The notes under the pieces were generated by a model. It had not been told where the DNA came from. It did not search any database and saw only the letters and a program-made list of their open reading frames with translations. Shown here one piece after another: positions 38,719 to 47,471 of a DNA stretch of 64,000 bases (the first letter of the stretch is position 1; every line of letters starts with the position of its first letter). The translations under genes and the position numbers were made by a program. The DNA comes from Paenibacillus tundrae (GTDB lineage: Bacteria; Bacillota; Bacilli; Paenibacillales; Paenibacillaceae): assembly GCF_036884255.1 (NCBI RefSeq), contig NZ_CP145605.1, forward strand, positions 3,658,001-3,722,000, given 5' to 3'.

Positions 38719-40302
38719 TTAGAATTTTGTCTCTAGAAGCTCAATATTGTCTTCCAGACTGCTGTTCATGTCTACGCCAACCTTCTCAAGCTTCGTCTCA
38801 TAATACTTCTTCACATCTTCCCATTTATAGTACGGATAAGTCTTCGTTTCAATCGGGAAGGCAATTTCTTCTTCATTTCTCAGCATCTTCACCATATAAT
38901 CCTCACCATTGGAATACAGAATCCACTGAATATTAGCTCCCATTGGAGAAATCTCAGCACCATTCCAGTTCTCTGCCACTTTCTCCGGGTTGTCTACACT
39001 AACATTCGCTCCTTCAATATCCAAGAATGAAGATAAAGGAATAATCGTTTCTGCATGCGCAAATCGGAAAATTCCAGCCGTGTCCTTTTTCTCAATGGAC
39101 TGTTCAGTAGATGTGAGCAGCTCTTTCACGAGTGGTGCAGCGATATTTTGAGGTAGATCTGTCGAAGTTAGGGACGGTCCTTTCTCGTAAAAGTCTTGAA
39201 TACTATCCAAACTTTCATACCATTTCAATTGGTTAGTCGTGAAGTATCTTCCGAATTCTAAGTTACCTTCTTCTTTCAGGTTCGAAGAGATGATATACAA
39301 CTCATATAGATTGGAAGCTGCTTCGGTTGGATTGCTCAGCTTCACTTTTCCTTTCTCGTCCTTCAATTGGAACTCGCCCGCATCTAACCTCTGATAGAAA
39401 CGATCAGAGAACAAAGGAGACAGCAGCTCCTTCGCATACGTTGTTCCTTTTTCTTGTGTAGCATAATTCTCGTACAGCTTAACCCATTCACCCTCTTCGG
39501 CAAATTCATTGTATCTCGTCGCTAGATCATACGGACGCAAGTATGGGTCACTGCCTTCTTCAAAAGCGGAGGAGAGAATATCAACCTTCTTGTCACCTAA
39601 GCTCTCTACTAAGCCTTCAATAAATTGATCTCTGCTCTGCGGAGTTCGATCCTTGAAAGTTGCTTGCGCAATGACCTTTTTATCATCGATGAAGATATCT
39701 TTATAATTGTGACCTAGTCTAGATCCGATGCCTTTCAATTCTTCCCCGCCAGAGATCGATAATAATCCATAGTGATCCTTCTCGATGTCCATAAGCTTGG
39801 CAATTTCTTTCTTGAGCTCTTTGCCCAAATTCGTGATCTGCCCATCCTTTTCAGCGATGCTAAGTAGTTCATACAACGTCTTATCATACTTGGAGCTGGA
39901 CAAATGTCTTGAACCATGTCTTCCTACCAAATTAATAAAGACTGGCTTATACCCTGTTGGTGCCTCAGAATAACTTGTTGTATTGTCAAAAGGATATGGT
40001 GTTTTGGTACCTCGATAACCTTGTGTATCATTCATTTTCTGTCCAACGAATACGGATTGTGTCCGCTCGTCCCAGTCTACCTCTTTACCAAGCGCTTCCC
40101 CAATAACTCGAGCGGGAACATATGTAATTCCGTTATAGACAAAAGACTCACCATCCATTTTCTGTCCATCCACAACGACATTTACCGCTTGCTCAGACAC
40201 TTCAATCGTGCGCTTAGTACCTGCACCGTACACATCAAACACACCGATCGATGTTAGCATCGTGAGTGAAACTACTGAAATTCCGATTTTTTTAATGTTC
40301 AT
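38719..40302 (-). CDS. Exported MINPP-like histidine phosphatase with stalk-type N-terminal domain
   Basis: A 527-residue protein with a signal peptide (residues 1-26). Residues 38-88 form a copper-amine-oxidase N-terminal-like domain (VVVDGQKM, YNGITYVPARVIGEALG), common as a surface module in Paenibacillus. The rest resembles branch-2 histidine acid phosphatases: RHGSRH at 128-133 holds the nucleophilic histidine, and HAET at 416-419 replaces the usual HD. HAE is the mark of multiple inositol polyphosphate phosphatases, so release of phosphate from phytate or similar esters outside the cell is likely. The exact substrate is inferred. Confidence 0.72.
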   Translation of the reverse strand: MNIKKIGISVVSLTMLTSIGVFDVYGAGTKRTIEVSEQAVNVVVDGQKMDGESFVYNGITYVPARVIGEALGKEVDWDERTQSVFVGQKMNDTQGYRGTKTPYPFDNTTSYSEAPTGYKPVFINLVGRHGSRHLSSSKYDKTLYELLSIAEKDGQITNLGKELKKEIAKLMDIEKDHYGLLSISGGEELKGIGSRLGHNYKDIFIDDKKVIAQATFKDRTPQSRDQFIEGLVESLGDKKVDILSSAFEEGSDPYLRPYDLATRYNEFAEEGEWVKLYENYATQEKGTTYAKELLSPLFSDRFYQRLDAGEFQLKDEKGKVKLSNPTEAASNLYELYIISSNLKEEGNLEFGRYFTTNQLKWYESLDSIQDFYEKGPSLTSTDLPQNIAAPLVKELLTSTEQSIEKKDTAGIFRFAHAETIIPLSSFLDIEGANVSVDNPEKVAENWNGAEISPMGANIQWILYSNGEDYMVKMLRNEEEIAFPIETKTYPYYKWEDVKKYYETKLEKVGVDMNSSLEDNIELLETKF

Positions 40303-40477
40303 TTTCGTTAATTTTCCCCTTAGTCTTCAGATATATATCGTTTTTTAGCTCATCATACTATAGGTGAATAGTATTTATTCTATATCTACGCTTTGTTAAG
40401 ATTATGTAAAATTTTTAATAATGAACGTGGGTGCGTTTCCGTTCTTGGCATACAATCAGTAGAAAATACACAATAAT

Positions 40478-40508
40478 AGTTGTTTAATCAACTCATGTTT
40501 ATTATTAT
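40478..40508 (+). promoter_or_regulatory. TetR gene promoter with overlapping palindromic operator
   Basis: AGTTGTTTAATCAACT (40478-40493) is a near-perfect palindrome. It overlaps a predicted -35 TTGTTT (40480-40485), followed after 17 bases by TATTAT (40503-40508). The 14-base core recurs exactly before the CMD/cupin operon (44682-44695). Autorepression by the TetR protein encoded downstream is inferred. The 321-bp gap 40303-40623 also has CAACCT-N6-AGGTTG at 40541-40558. Confidence 0.6.
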
Positions 40509-40623
40509 AAGAGAAGGAAATACACATGATATGGACATAACAACCTTGAATCAGGTTGATATTTAAACAGTGCTCACATAAGTGACCCTTTTATATATTA
40601 AAGAAAGCTTGGTGAATAATCCG

Positions 40624-41169
40624 ATGGCAAAAATAGATCGAAGAATTGCAAAAACTCAAGAAGCACTGCGAAGAGCTGTCGTTGAATTAATGAATCAAAA
40701 GAGTTTTGATGAAATTACTATTCAGGACATTGCGGATCAGGCAGACCTTAATCGCGGAACGATTTATCTACACTACAAAGACAAATATGATCTATTAGAC
40801 AAAATGATTGAGTCCCACATGGAAGAATTGGGGGAATTGGATGAATGGGCATGCAAGTTGGATTGGAACAATGGCCTTGTCCCATTTTTCGAATATTTTG
40901 AGAAGAATCATTTGTTTTTTTCAACCATGTTAGCTAGTAAAGGGGCTCCATCTTTTCGAGCCCGGCTACTGGAGTATGTAATGGCAGGGTTTAATGGAGA
41001 AATTGATAGAGAAAGCGGCAAAAATAAAGATCTCAATGAAGATGTCATGTTGCAATATACCGGAACAGCTTATGTAGGGATCGTTGAATGGTGGATCATA
41101 AATGGGATGCCGTATCCGCCTGAGACGATGGCTAAGCAAGTTGGTGTATTATTGGAACGAAGCCTGTAA
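40624..41169 (+). CDS. TetR family transcriptional regulator
   Basis: A 181-residue regulator. Residues 5-52 form the TetR HTH (RIAKTQEALRRAVVELMNQKSFDEITIQDIADQADLNRGTIYLHYKDKYDLL). The C-terminal domain matches the TetR_C_8-like type found with YxaF-like and SDR/stress genes. I start it at ATG 40624; an upstream in-frame GTG at 40612 is possible, and no strong ribosome binding site decides. The repeated operator suggests it controls itself and the cupin/CMD operon. Confidence 0.85.
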   Translation: MAKIDRRIAKTQEALRRAVVELMNQKSFDEITIQDIADQADLNRGTIYLHYKDKYDLLDKMIESHMEELGELDEWACKLDWNNGLVPFFEYFEKNHLFFSTMLASKGAPSFRARLLEYVMAGFNGEIDRESGKNKDLNEDVMLQYTGTAYVGIVEWWIINGMPYPPETMAKQVGVLLERSL

Positions 41170-41242
41170 CGAACTAGGAGCAGCAATTCACTGTTCCTGT
41201 TCATAATCTGCAAAGATTGACTACTATTGTATCTTACAAAAT

Positions 41243-41293
41243 GAAAAGCCCCGGAAATAAATCGCCTACTGACGTTTATCTCTGGGGCTTTTC
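41243..41293. terminator. Bidirectional terminator TetR / GH2
   Basis: GAAAAGCCCC (41243-41252) pairs with GGGGCTTTTC (41284-41293), and ATAAA with TTTAT extends the stem. It lies between convergent genes, with T's on both strands from the stem ends. Confidence 0.82.
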
Positions 41294-41311
41294 CCTCATT
41301 CCATTCTTATC

Positions 41312-43300
41312 TTATCCAATAAAGTTATTATTCAGGTCGTTTAAAGAGCCACTGATTACGGAAAATCCAGTTGGTCTAATAATTTCTAAGCCGATCTCAT
41401 TCCAACGTTCTCGAACAATTCCGGTAAAGTAAAATGCATGCTTTTGCCCTGGCGCTAACTCAGGGATTACATTGACAATGCGTTCATCCTGCGGATCATT
41501 CCACTCCAACGTATATCCAGATACGCGATGACATGGAATATCATTACGTACCTCCACGGATACGACTATATTGTCTAACTCTGAACTCACACTTACGGTG
41601 ATCGGTGACGCTAATTGACGTAATACTTCATAAGAGGGCTTAGGCATACCATTAAGGCTCATCGATCCGTGTACACGTTGCCGAAGCCTACCCTCTCCTT
41701 CCTCACCCATCTGTGTCCGATAATCGTTCAGACTGAAATAAATGAGCGCGGCGATCTCTGAATGCTTGCGATACTCCCTCGTATTCTCTAATAGAATCTG
41801 CGCACGGCGCTCGTCTCCACCTTCAAAAGCAGGTTCACAGAGTCCATACTCAGCCACAACTACAGGTTTGTGAGGTATGCCTTTCGTTATGCTTCGAATG
41901 ACTTCTGGCCGATCTAACTCACCATGCCATGTACCGATATAATCATTCCACATAATCAAATCACCTGCACCTGTTGTATCCTGAGCGGGATTGTCATGTA
42001 CTGTATTTGATACATAGTTGATAAATCTTGTGTCATCAAGTTGTTCTACCTGAGATTTAAGTTTATCAAAGTACAGATTCGTCATTTCAGATTGACCGTT
42101 CAGCTCATTGCCAAGTCCCCATGCGTAAATGCAAGGGTGATTGTAATGACGATGAATCATCTCTTCGGCATGCTGCATCGATATGTTCAGCCATTCGTCT
42201 CCCGGTTCACTTGGTGTCTGCCAGTGAGGAATCTCCTCTTGCACGAGTAAGCCATGCCGATCACACCAGTCCAACAGCTTGCTATCTTGTTGCCAGTGAA
42301 AACGGGTAATGACACAGTTGGCATGTTTAATATGTTGAAGCATCTCAGCAAGCTGTTCAGCTGTCTCGGCCATGCCATGCTCCGGATTCGATCCTGGCAT
42401 CCACTCAACACCGAAGAGTCTCACAGGCTCGCGGTTAAGCAATAATGTACTGCCATCGGTGCGAATCTCTCTAAAACCTACTGCAGTTGATATCTCATCC
42501 GTGAGAACGCCATCCGCGTATATAGCAAGATGAACCGAATATAAATGAGGATGGTCAAAATGCCACAGCTTCAGGCGGTCTACCTTAATATCGCTAAAGT
42601 GTAGGAATCCATTCGTCTCAGCGATCTCCCATTTCTGTGAATTTACGAGACCTTCTTCATTAGAGAGGGTCACTTTCAATTGCAAAGACTTGATATCTGC
42701 CTCAGAACTGAGCTCCCACAACCGAATTGCACCAGATAACAAACCATATGTAGCAGTCGTTCCAGGCAGATCAACTTCAAAGAAAGGAATTGCTTGGAGC
42801 TTGGAATAGTCAATCGCCACATGGCCACTAACGATCAGTGATACCCCTCGAATAATACCGCCATCGTCTGCCCAATCGAAGCTATTTCCTAATGGAAGTG
42901 CAGTCTGACTATTCTCATTGTTGACAGAGACGACAATACGATTGTCTGCATTACAATGAATGTAGTCCGAGATATTGACGATAAACGAAGTGTATCCTGA
43001 ATGTGTGTGCTCTCCTGCTCGTTTTCCATTTACCCATACCACTGCATCACGATATACCGCGTCAAACTGGAGTCGAAGCAGTTTACCCTCCCAATCTGTA
43101 GGTACGAACAAGTCATAGCTATACCAACCTGTGCCACGAAACTCGTCTAAGCCCTCGTGCACATTCCATGTATGGGGAATATTTACGCTCTCGCCTGAGG
43201 AAAGGCCTTGTTCATACCATTTTAGAGACAGCCCTTCATTCCTATGATCTGCCTGAAACAACCAAGAATCTTTTAATGGAACTATTATTCTCGCGCTCAC
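41312..43300 (-). CDS. GH2 glycoside hydrolase (beta-galactosidase/beta-glucuronidase type)
   Basis: A 662-residue GH2 enzyme. The N-terminal jelly roll (FRGTGWYSYDLFVP, VWVNGKRAGEHTHSGYTSF) is followed by an immunoglobulin-like domain and a TIM barrel with acid/base E399 (GLGNELNG) and nucleophile E484 (VVAEYGLCEP). It is shorter than LacZ and closer in size to beta-glucuronidases, but the specificity is open. It has no signal peptide and is cytosolic. The start is GTG after GGGAGAGGATCAGA. Upstream, GAAATA-N8-TATTTC (43400-43419) may be an operator. Confidence 0.87.
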   Translation of the reverse strand: MSARIIVPLKDSWLFQADHRNEGLSLKWYEQGLSSGESVNIPHTWNVHEGLDEFRGTGWYSYDLFVPTDWEGKLLRLQFDAVYRDAVVWVNGKRAGEHTHSGYTSFIVNISDYIHCNADNRIVVSVNNENSQTALPLGNSFDWADDGGIIRGVSLIVSGHVAIDYSKLQAIPFFEVDLPGTTATYGLLSGAIRLWELSSEADIKSLQLKVTLSNEEGLVNSQKWEIAETNGFLHFSDIKVDRLKLWHFDHPHLYSVHLAIYADGVLTDEISTAVGFREIRTDGSTLLLNREPVRLFGVEWMPGSNPEHGMAETAEQLAEMLQHIKHANCVITRFHWQQDSKLLDWCDRHGLLVQEEIPHWQTPSEPGDEWLNISMQHAEEMIHRHYNHPCIYAWGLGNELNGQSEMTNLYFDKLKSQVEQLDDTRFINYVSNTVHDNPAQDTTGAGDLIMWNDYIGTWHGELDRPEVIRSITKGIPHKPVVVAEYGLCEPAFEGGDERRAQILLENTREYRKHSEIAALIYFSLNDYRTQMGEEGEGRLRQRVHGSMSLNGMPKPSYEVLRQLASPITVSVSSELDNIVVSVEVRNDIPCHRVSGYTLEWNDPQDERIVNVIPELAPGQKHAFYFTGIVRERWNEIGLEIIRPTGFSVISGSLNDLNNNFIG

Positions 43301-43454
43301 TCTGATCCTCTCCCTACCATGTTGTTTAGTTCATGATATAAGAGTTACCGATCGATGACCATTGAATATCCTCTGAATGTCATGGACAATATTGTGGGCG
43401 AAATACGTTACGATATTTCAATATGCTTCAATCATGTGACTATAATGACTTCAT

Positions 43455-43853
43455 CTATTTCAAATTTTTATATACCTCATCAGTTACTGGTTCTAACCAA
43501 TCGGTCTGCCCTGGTGTAAGTGCCAAGTGCACAAACCAGCTATCACTTGTAGCACCATGCCAATGTTTAACGTTAGCTGGAATGTTAATAACATCGCCAG
43601 CTTTGAGTAATTGAGCTTCCTTACCTTCTTCCTGATACCAGCCCTCTCCATCCGTTACAATCAACACTTGTCCGTCGTGATGTGAGTGCCAGTTGTTACG
43701 GGCTCCTGGAGCAAATGTTACATTTCCTATAGCTGTATTAAGCGGATTGGGGTCTGTAAACACCATTTGCAAAAATGCGTCACCGACAAAATTCTTCTCT
43801 ACTTTTTGGCCAAGGGGAAAGATGGCTCCGTGGCTTAAGTGTTCATTTTTCAT
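43455..43853 (-). CDS. Cupin domain protein
   Basis: A 132-residue single cupin. Motif 1 is HSHHDGQVLIVTDGEGW and motif 2 is GDVINIPANVKHWHG, with the metal-binding histidines and glutamine/glutamate-like residues in place. Small cupins of this type often accompany carboxymuconolactone-decarboxylase-family genes, as here, 25 bases behind one. A role in quinone, aldehyde or oxidative stress response is commonly guessed; none is proven. Confidence 0.85.
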   Translation of the reverse strand: MKNEHLSHGAIFPLGQKVEKNFVGDAFLQMVFTDPNPLNTAIGNVTFAPGARNNWHSHHDGQVLIVTDGEGWYQEEGKEAQLLKAGDVINIPANVKHWHGATSDSWFVHLALTPGQTDWLEPVTDEVYKNLK

Positions 43854-43878
43854 CGTAAATCCCTGCTTTCATTTATTA

Positions 43879-44634
43879 TTATTTCTCTGGAATGATTTCG
43901 TTAACACAGTTCAACGCATTGAGTGTTCTAGGGAAACCCATGTAAGGCAAACAATGAGTAATCGCGGTGATCATCGTTTCTTTATCATTACCAACATTCA
44001 AATTACCTTGAACATGGGCTTTGACTTGGCTGTCAGCACCACCTAGTGCGCTTAATATACAAAGTGTAAGTAGTTCTCTAGTTTTCAGATCAAGGCCTCC
44101 ACGGGTATAGAAGTCACCAAAACAAAATGCAGAAAGATAATCCTGTATATGCTTCTGATTAACTGGGGCCTTTTCCCGATTTTTCTCAATAACATCACCA
44201 AAAATTTCTTTTTGCACACACAATCCTTTGTCCAGACGCTCTTCTTCCAGAACACGTTTTTGACTTTCGAGAGGAAGTTCAATATTTCTCTCTTGGAAAA
44301 CAGTATTCGTTTCCGATATCGCATTTAAAGTTTTGGGGAACCCCAGGTACGGTGCACATTGGTATATAGCTTCTCTGATCTCTACAGGAGTAAGTCCTAC
44401 ATTGAGCGCAGCATGAGCATGTGACCTGAGTTGGGGTAAGGTTTGATTCGTTGTAAGTACAACCAGCGTAATAAGCTCACGTAACTTGACATCAAGCTGA
44501 CCTTCATCAAAAACTTCACCAAAAATGAAGCGGCTAAGTATGTCCTGAAAGTCAGGATCAGTAGCATAGGTGGAGGGAGTTCCCTCACCAAACAACTTTT
44601 TAACCGTTTCTTGACTCACGTCGATTCGACTCAT
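43879..44634 (-). CDS. Double carboxymuconolactone decarboxylase-family protein
   Basis: A 251-residue protein made of two CMD domains. The first (LRELITLVVLTTNQTLPQLRSHAHAALNVG, then IREAIYQCAPYLGFPKTLNAI) is echoed by the second (TRELLTLCILSALGGADSQVKAHVQGNLNVG, then ITHCLPYMGFPRTLNAL), a clear internal duplication. It lacks the CxxC redox pair of AhpD. The pair with the cupin gene forms an operon controlled by a promoter with a candidate TetR operator just downstream. CAGGAGG precedes the ATG. Confidence 0.85.
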   Translation of the reverse strand: MSRIDVSQETVKKLFGEGTPSTYATDPDFQDILSRFIFGEVFDEGQLDVKLRELITLVVLTTNQTLPQLRSHAHAALNVGLTPVEIREAIYQCAPYLGFPKTLNAISETNTVFQERNIELPLESQKRVLEEERLDKGLCVQKEIFGDVIEKNREKAPVNQKHIQDYLSAFCFGDFYTRGGLDLKTRELLTLCILSALGGADSQVKAHVQGNLNVGNDKETMITAITHCLPYMGFPRTLNALNCVNEIIPEK

Positions 44635-44681
44635 ATTCAGTAATCCTCCTGTTCCAGTCCGCTCTATAAAATGAACGTTAA

Positions 44682-44733
44682 TTGTTTAATCAACTATAGT
44701 CTATAATTATAAACTTAAGTAACCGAGTTACAA
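44682..44733 (-). promoter_or_regulatory. Promoter and TetR-type operator of the CMD/cupin operon
   Basis: On the minus strand TTGTAA (44728-44733), 16 bases, and TATAAT (44706-44711) form a promoter. TTGTTTAATCAACT (44682-44695, plus strand) begins about 10 bases downstream of it and is identical to the core operator at the TetR promoter (40480-40493). A repressor there would block transcription. The gap 44635-44994 otherwise holds only the VOC gene terminator. Confidence 0.6.
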
Positions 44734-44912
44734 TAATCATTTCTTCTTGATCTGTGGATTACTCAACAATCATTTAGAATTTGCTTATTATCTCAGATGT
44801 AATTTATTGTACAGTGCTTCGAAAATGAAACGTTAACCTATTCTTCTCGCAACATTGCTTAATCCTATTCGAACATTATTGTGAAGTGTGAGAGGGCTCC
44901 AACATCGGTATA

Positions 44913-44947
44913 CAAAGAAAAAAACAAGCCTTGTTAAACGGCTTGTT
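44913..44947 (-). terminator. Terminator of the VOC gene
   Basis: AACAAGCC (44923-44930) pairs with GGCTTGTT (44940-44947). A run of A's before it gives T's on the minus strand. Confidence 0.75.
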
Positions 44948-44994
44948 CTCTAGATGAGATTACTATGGATTATGTGGGTTGGATCATACCTAAG

Positions 44995-45741
44995 TTATGT
45001 ATTCGTAATTTGAATATTATGAATATTTATTTTCTTCCCAGCATATGACTCATTGTTACAACGAAGTTTGACCTCTACTCTATGTTCACTTGACTCAATA
45101 AAACGAATAGTCTGATTTCCTAAAGCGATGTTTAGCGCACCTTTCTGCTCCTCATAATCGTCGAAGAGAGCATAAATAATTTTCCGATCCTCATCTTCTA
45201 GTCTTCCGTAGACCGTTACTTCAAGAATGCCCTCAATACCGTTCTCACTGCTATTAGGAACCATATACTGTTCCATAAAACTCTTGGATTTTTCATCGTT
45301 TAATTGCTGAAGGAAGAATTGAAAAGGAACTCCTTTAAATGTAGGTAAATAGGAGTTGCGCCACGGCATCGTTTTATTCAATAGATTGAAAAACCACCGA
45401 AACCTCAAAGGCTCTGGAAAAGTTACGTTGATCTGCCGATCAGTTAATTTCTGATACACTTCATCTATATTCTCAACTTCTAGAGCAAAACCAACTAAAC
45501 CTCTGTGTCCTTCATTATACTTATTAGTCCATTCCTTCACCCATCCTCCCCCGTCTGCTTTTTTAATATGTACTAATTCAAAATACTCTTTGCCCATCCA
45601 CAGATTGGATACTTTAAAACCTTTTGTCCCTTTGCCCCATTTAGGCATATAGGGTAGGCCGATAGAGTGAACAGAAGTAATATATTGCTTACTTTCTTGG
45701 AACGACTTGTCAACATTGACGACTAAATGATCAATTTTCAT
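44995..45741 (-). CDS. VOC/glyoxalase-like domain protein
   Basis: A 248-residue protein beginning MKIDHLVVNV, the usual first strand of a vicinal oxygen chelate fold, with a matching GLVGFALEVENIDEVYQKL strand-helix about 80 residues later. The arrangement fits the Glyoxalase_3 type. The C-terminal 110 residues form a second, more diverged half. Metal ligands cannot be assigned with certainty. The function is unknown. GATAGGAG precedes the ATG. It stands alone between terminators. Confidence 0.68.
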   Translation of the reverse strand: MKIDHLVVNVDKSFQESKQYITSVHSIGLPYMPKWGKGTKGFKVSNLWMGKEYFELVHIKKADGGGWVKEWTNKYNEGHRGLVGFALEVENIDEVYQKLTDRQINVTFPEPLRFRWFFNLLNKTMPWRNSYLPTFKGVPFQFFLQQLNDEKSKSFMEQYMVPNSSENGIEGILEVTVYGRLEDEDRKIIYALFDDYEEQKGALNIALGNQTIRFIESSEHRVEVKLRCNNESYAGKKINIHNIQITNT

Positions 45742-45840
45742 ATCCCACGGCTCCTATCTCTCTCCATATACTCTATGGTTTGTTACGTTTCAGATATTCT
45801 ATCATATGTTGGTTATTATCTGGTTACTTAATTATAGACC

Positions 45841-45865
45841 AAAAAAGCCGCTAAATTAGCGACTT
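45841..45865 (-). terminator. Terminator of the SDR gene, first copy of a 25-bp repeat
   Basis: CGCTAA and TTAGCG form a compact hairpin with flanking AAG/CTT pairs, and six A's give a T-run on the minus strand. The same 25 bases recur exactly at 47765-47789 in the same orientation. Confidence 0.7.
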
Positions 45866-45969
45866 AGTGAATAATAATCTTCAATGTCTCGCGGAAATAC
45901 CAACGAGTTTCTTCATTTCTGCATCTACGTCCGTTCGAGCAAAAAACAAAATTGAATTCAACTGCTCTG

Positions 45970-46674
45970 TTATTGTTGAAGCAATTGCGGATATAAAGCC
46001 GAAACGCCGCCCGCCAAGCCTTGCTGAACACCTCGACTTACCTCATCAGCGATAATCTCATAAAGTCCAGATTGTATTCCGTCAATTGCAGTCTTGGCGA
46101 TATCTGATGGATTGGATTTCGGCGCTTCAATACCTGCTGTCATATCCGTGTCCATGTACGCGACGTGTAATCCTGCAACCCTTACGTTTTTGGCAGCTAA
46201 CTCTAATCGTAACGCGTTCGTTAATCCCCATTGCGCAGACTTTGCAGTTGAATATGCACCTGAATTACCCGTATTGATCCAAGACAAGGCAGACAGAATA
46301 TTTAGGATTGAACCTCCCCCATTGTTTTCAATTACCGGTGCAAAAGCGCGAATCATCGATAGCGTTCCGAATACATGCGTGTTAAATTCCAAATGAATAT
46401 CGTGAAGCTCAGCTGTAAGTAAAGAAGCACCTGTAGAAGAACCAGCATTGTTAACAAGCAACGTTGCATCCACTGCGATTTCGGCCGCAGCCTTCACGGA
46501 TTCTGGATCGGTGATATCAAGTTGCAGTGGAATTGCTCCCGGTAAATGAATGGATTCAGGATTTCTTGCTCCAGCGTACACTTTGGCTCCTCTAGCAAGA
46601 AGTTCAAGTGCCAATTCCTTGCCTAACCCCCGATTAGCACCACTTACTACAGCAACTTGTTTAGTCATATCCAT
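45970..46674 (-). CDS. Short-chain dehydrogenase/reductase
   Basis: A 234-residue classical SDR. VVSGANRGLGKE is the cofactor-binding glycine motif, LVNNAG the structural motif, and YSTAKSA holds the catalytic Tyr and Lys; the preceding Ser is in ILSALSW. An Arg after the first motif (YAGARNP) favours NADP(H). The substrate is unknown. GGGAGTAA precedes the ATG. Candidate TetR sites upstream suggest repression by the TetR gene behind it; SDR/TetR pairs of this type respond to small electrophiles or antibiotics. Confidence 0.87.
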   Translation of the reverse strand: MDMTKQVAVVSGANRGLGKELALELLARGAKVYAGARNPESIHLPGAIPLQLDITDPESVKAAAEIAVDATLLVNNAGSSTGASLLTAELHDIHLEFNTHVFGTLSMIRAFAPVIENNGGGSILNILSALSWINTGNSGAYSTAKSAQWGLTNALRLELAAKNVRVAGLHVAYMDTDMTAGIEAPKSNPSDIAKTAIDGIQSGLYEIIADEVSRGVQQGLAGGVSALYPQLLQQ

Positions 46675-46710
46675 CTGGCATTACTCCCTTATTGTTATGT
46701 TTTTTAATTG

Positions 46711-46724
46711 AGAACGATCATTCT
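46711..46724. promoter_or_regulatory. Candidate TetR operator near the SDR start
   Basis: AGAACGATCATTCT is palindromic at 12 of 14 positions and shares AGAACGATCA with the sites at 46783-46797 and, less one base, 47486-47500. It lies 37 bases before the SDR start. Confidence 0.45.
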
Positions 46725-46732
46725 AATTATGA

Positions 46733-46761
46733 TAAAAAAAACAGTTAGACGTGATCTAACT
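46733..46761 (-). terminator. Terminator of the second TetR gene
   Basis: AGTTAGA (46743-46749) pairs with TCTAACT (46755-46761) and is followed on the minus strand by G and eight T's. It overlaps the presumed SDR promoter zone, so an alternative role as a 5' leader hairpin is possible. Confidence 0.5.
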
Positions 46762-46768
46762 TGAATGT

Positions 46769-46797
46769 AGTATATCAATTGTAGAACGATCAGTAAA
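46769..46797 (-). promoter_or_regulatory. Predicted promoter with GAACGATC operator between TetR and SDR
   Basis: On the minus strand TTTACT (46792-46797), 17 bases, and TATACT (46769-46774) form a promoter. The complementary strand of the -35/spacer reads GAACGATCAGTAAA (46784-46797), identical to the site at the TetR promoter (47487-47500). Confidence 0.5.
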
Positions 46798-46872
46798 GTA
46801 TTATTTTCACACCTCTTCATTTACATCGCGATTTCGTTAATACGTTATGGACATGCACCACTAATCAATGCA

Positions 46873-47451
46873 TCAATCTAGAAAAAGATTAATTGACACA
46901 TTGACTATGCGGTTTAATTTCTCTTTGTCCGTTGAGGTTCTTGCCATAGCTCTTATGCCAACGGAGATGTTGTGAAGATACTCTGCTGTTTCTTTAGGGT
47001 CTAACTCAGAAGAAAATTCTCCCTCTTGCTGTCCCCATTCAATAATCCGTTGAAACATCTGCTCTACCGAGTTAAAGGACTCAAGAGATCTGTTATCCAC
47101 TTCATTATCATGTGATGCCAGCTCTACTGCCGCATTCACGATTAAACAACCTGTAGGCATGGCTTCTGTTTCCGCGATCATATAATCAAAAATGCGATGC
47201 AATGCTTCCACTGCAGTCTTGGACGCTTTGACTTCCGCGAGCAATGATGCATTGACCTTATCAGCGTAGCGATCCATAGCCCGTAGAAAGAGTGAATGCT
47301 TATCTTCAAATGTATCGTAAATACTTCTACGATGAATTCCCATATGTTCAACTAAGTCACTCATGGAAGTCTTCTCGTATCCTTGCTTCCAGAAGATATC
47401 CATCGCTTTATCTAATACTTCGTTAACTTCGAATTCTTTACTTCTAGCCAT
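46873..47451 (-). CDS. TetR family transcriptional regulator
   Basis: A 192-residue regulator. Residues 1-55 form the HTH (EVLDKAMDIFWKQGYEKTSMSDLVEHMGIHRRSIYDTFEDKHSLF), very like the YxaF/ComR-type TetR group with a C-terminal TetR_C_11/16-like domain. The true start is the ATG at 47451, after GGGAGGGAAGTAGA. A longer reading frame continues upstream through the promoter into a piece of a sigma factor gene and does not reflect the real protein. It probably represses itself and the SDR gene. Confidence 0.87.
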   Translation of the reverse strand: MARSKEFEVNEVLDKAMDIFWKQGYEKTSMSDLVEHMGIHRRSIYDTFEDKHSLFLRAMDRYADKVNASLLAEVKASKTAVEALHRIFDYMIAETEAMPTGCLIVNAAVELASHDNEVDNRSLESFNSVEQMFQRIIEWGQQEGEFSSELDPKETAEYLHNISVGIRAMARTSTDKEKLNRIVNVSINLFLD

Positions 47452-47471
47452 TCTACTTCCCTCCCCCACAT

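Noticed and set aside
40517..40535. Mini-frame ATG ATA TGG ACA TAA with a GAAGGA site in the tetR leader
   Set aside because: Four codons, no associated hairpin over the next start, and the real start is about 100 bases away; probably chance.
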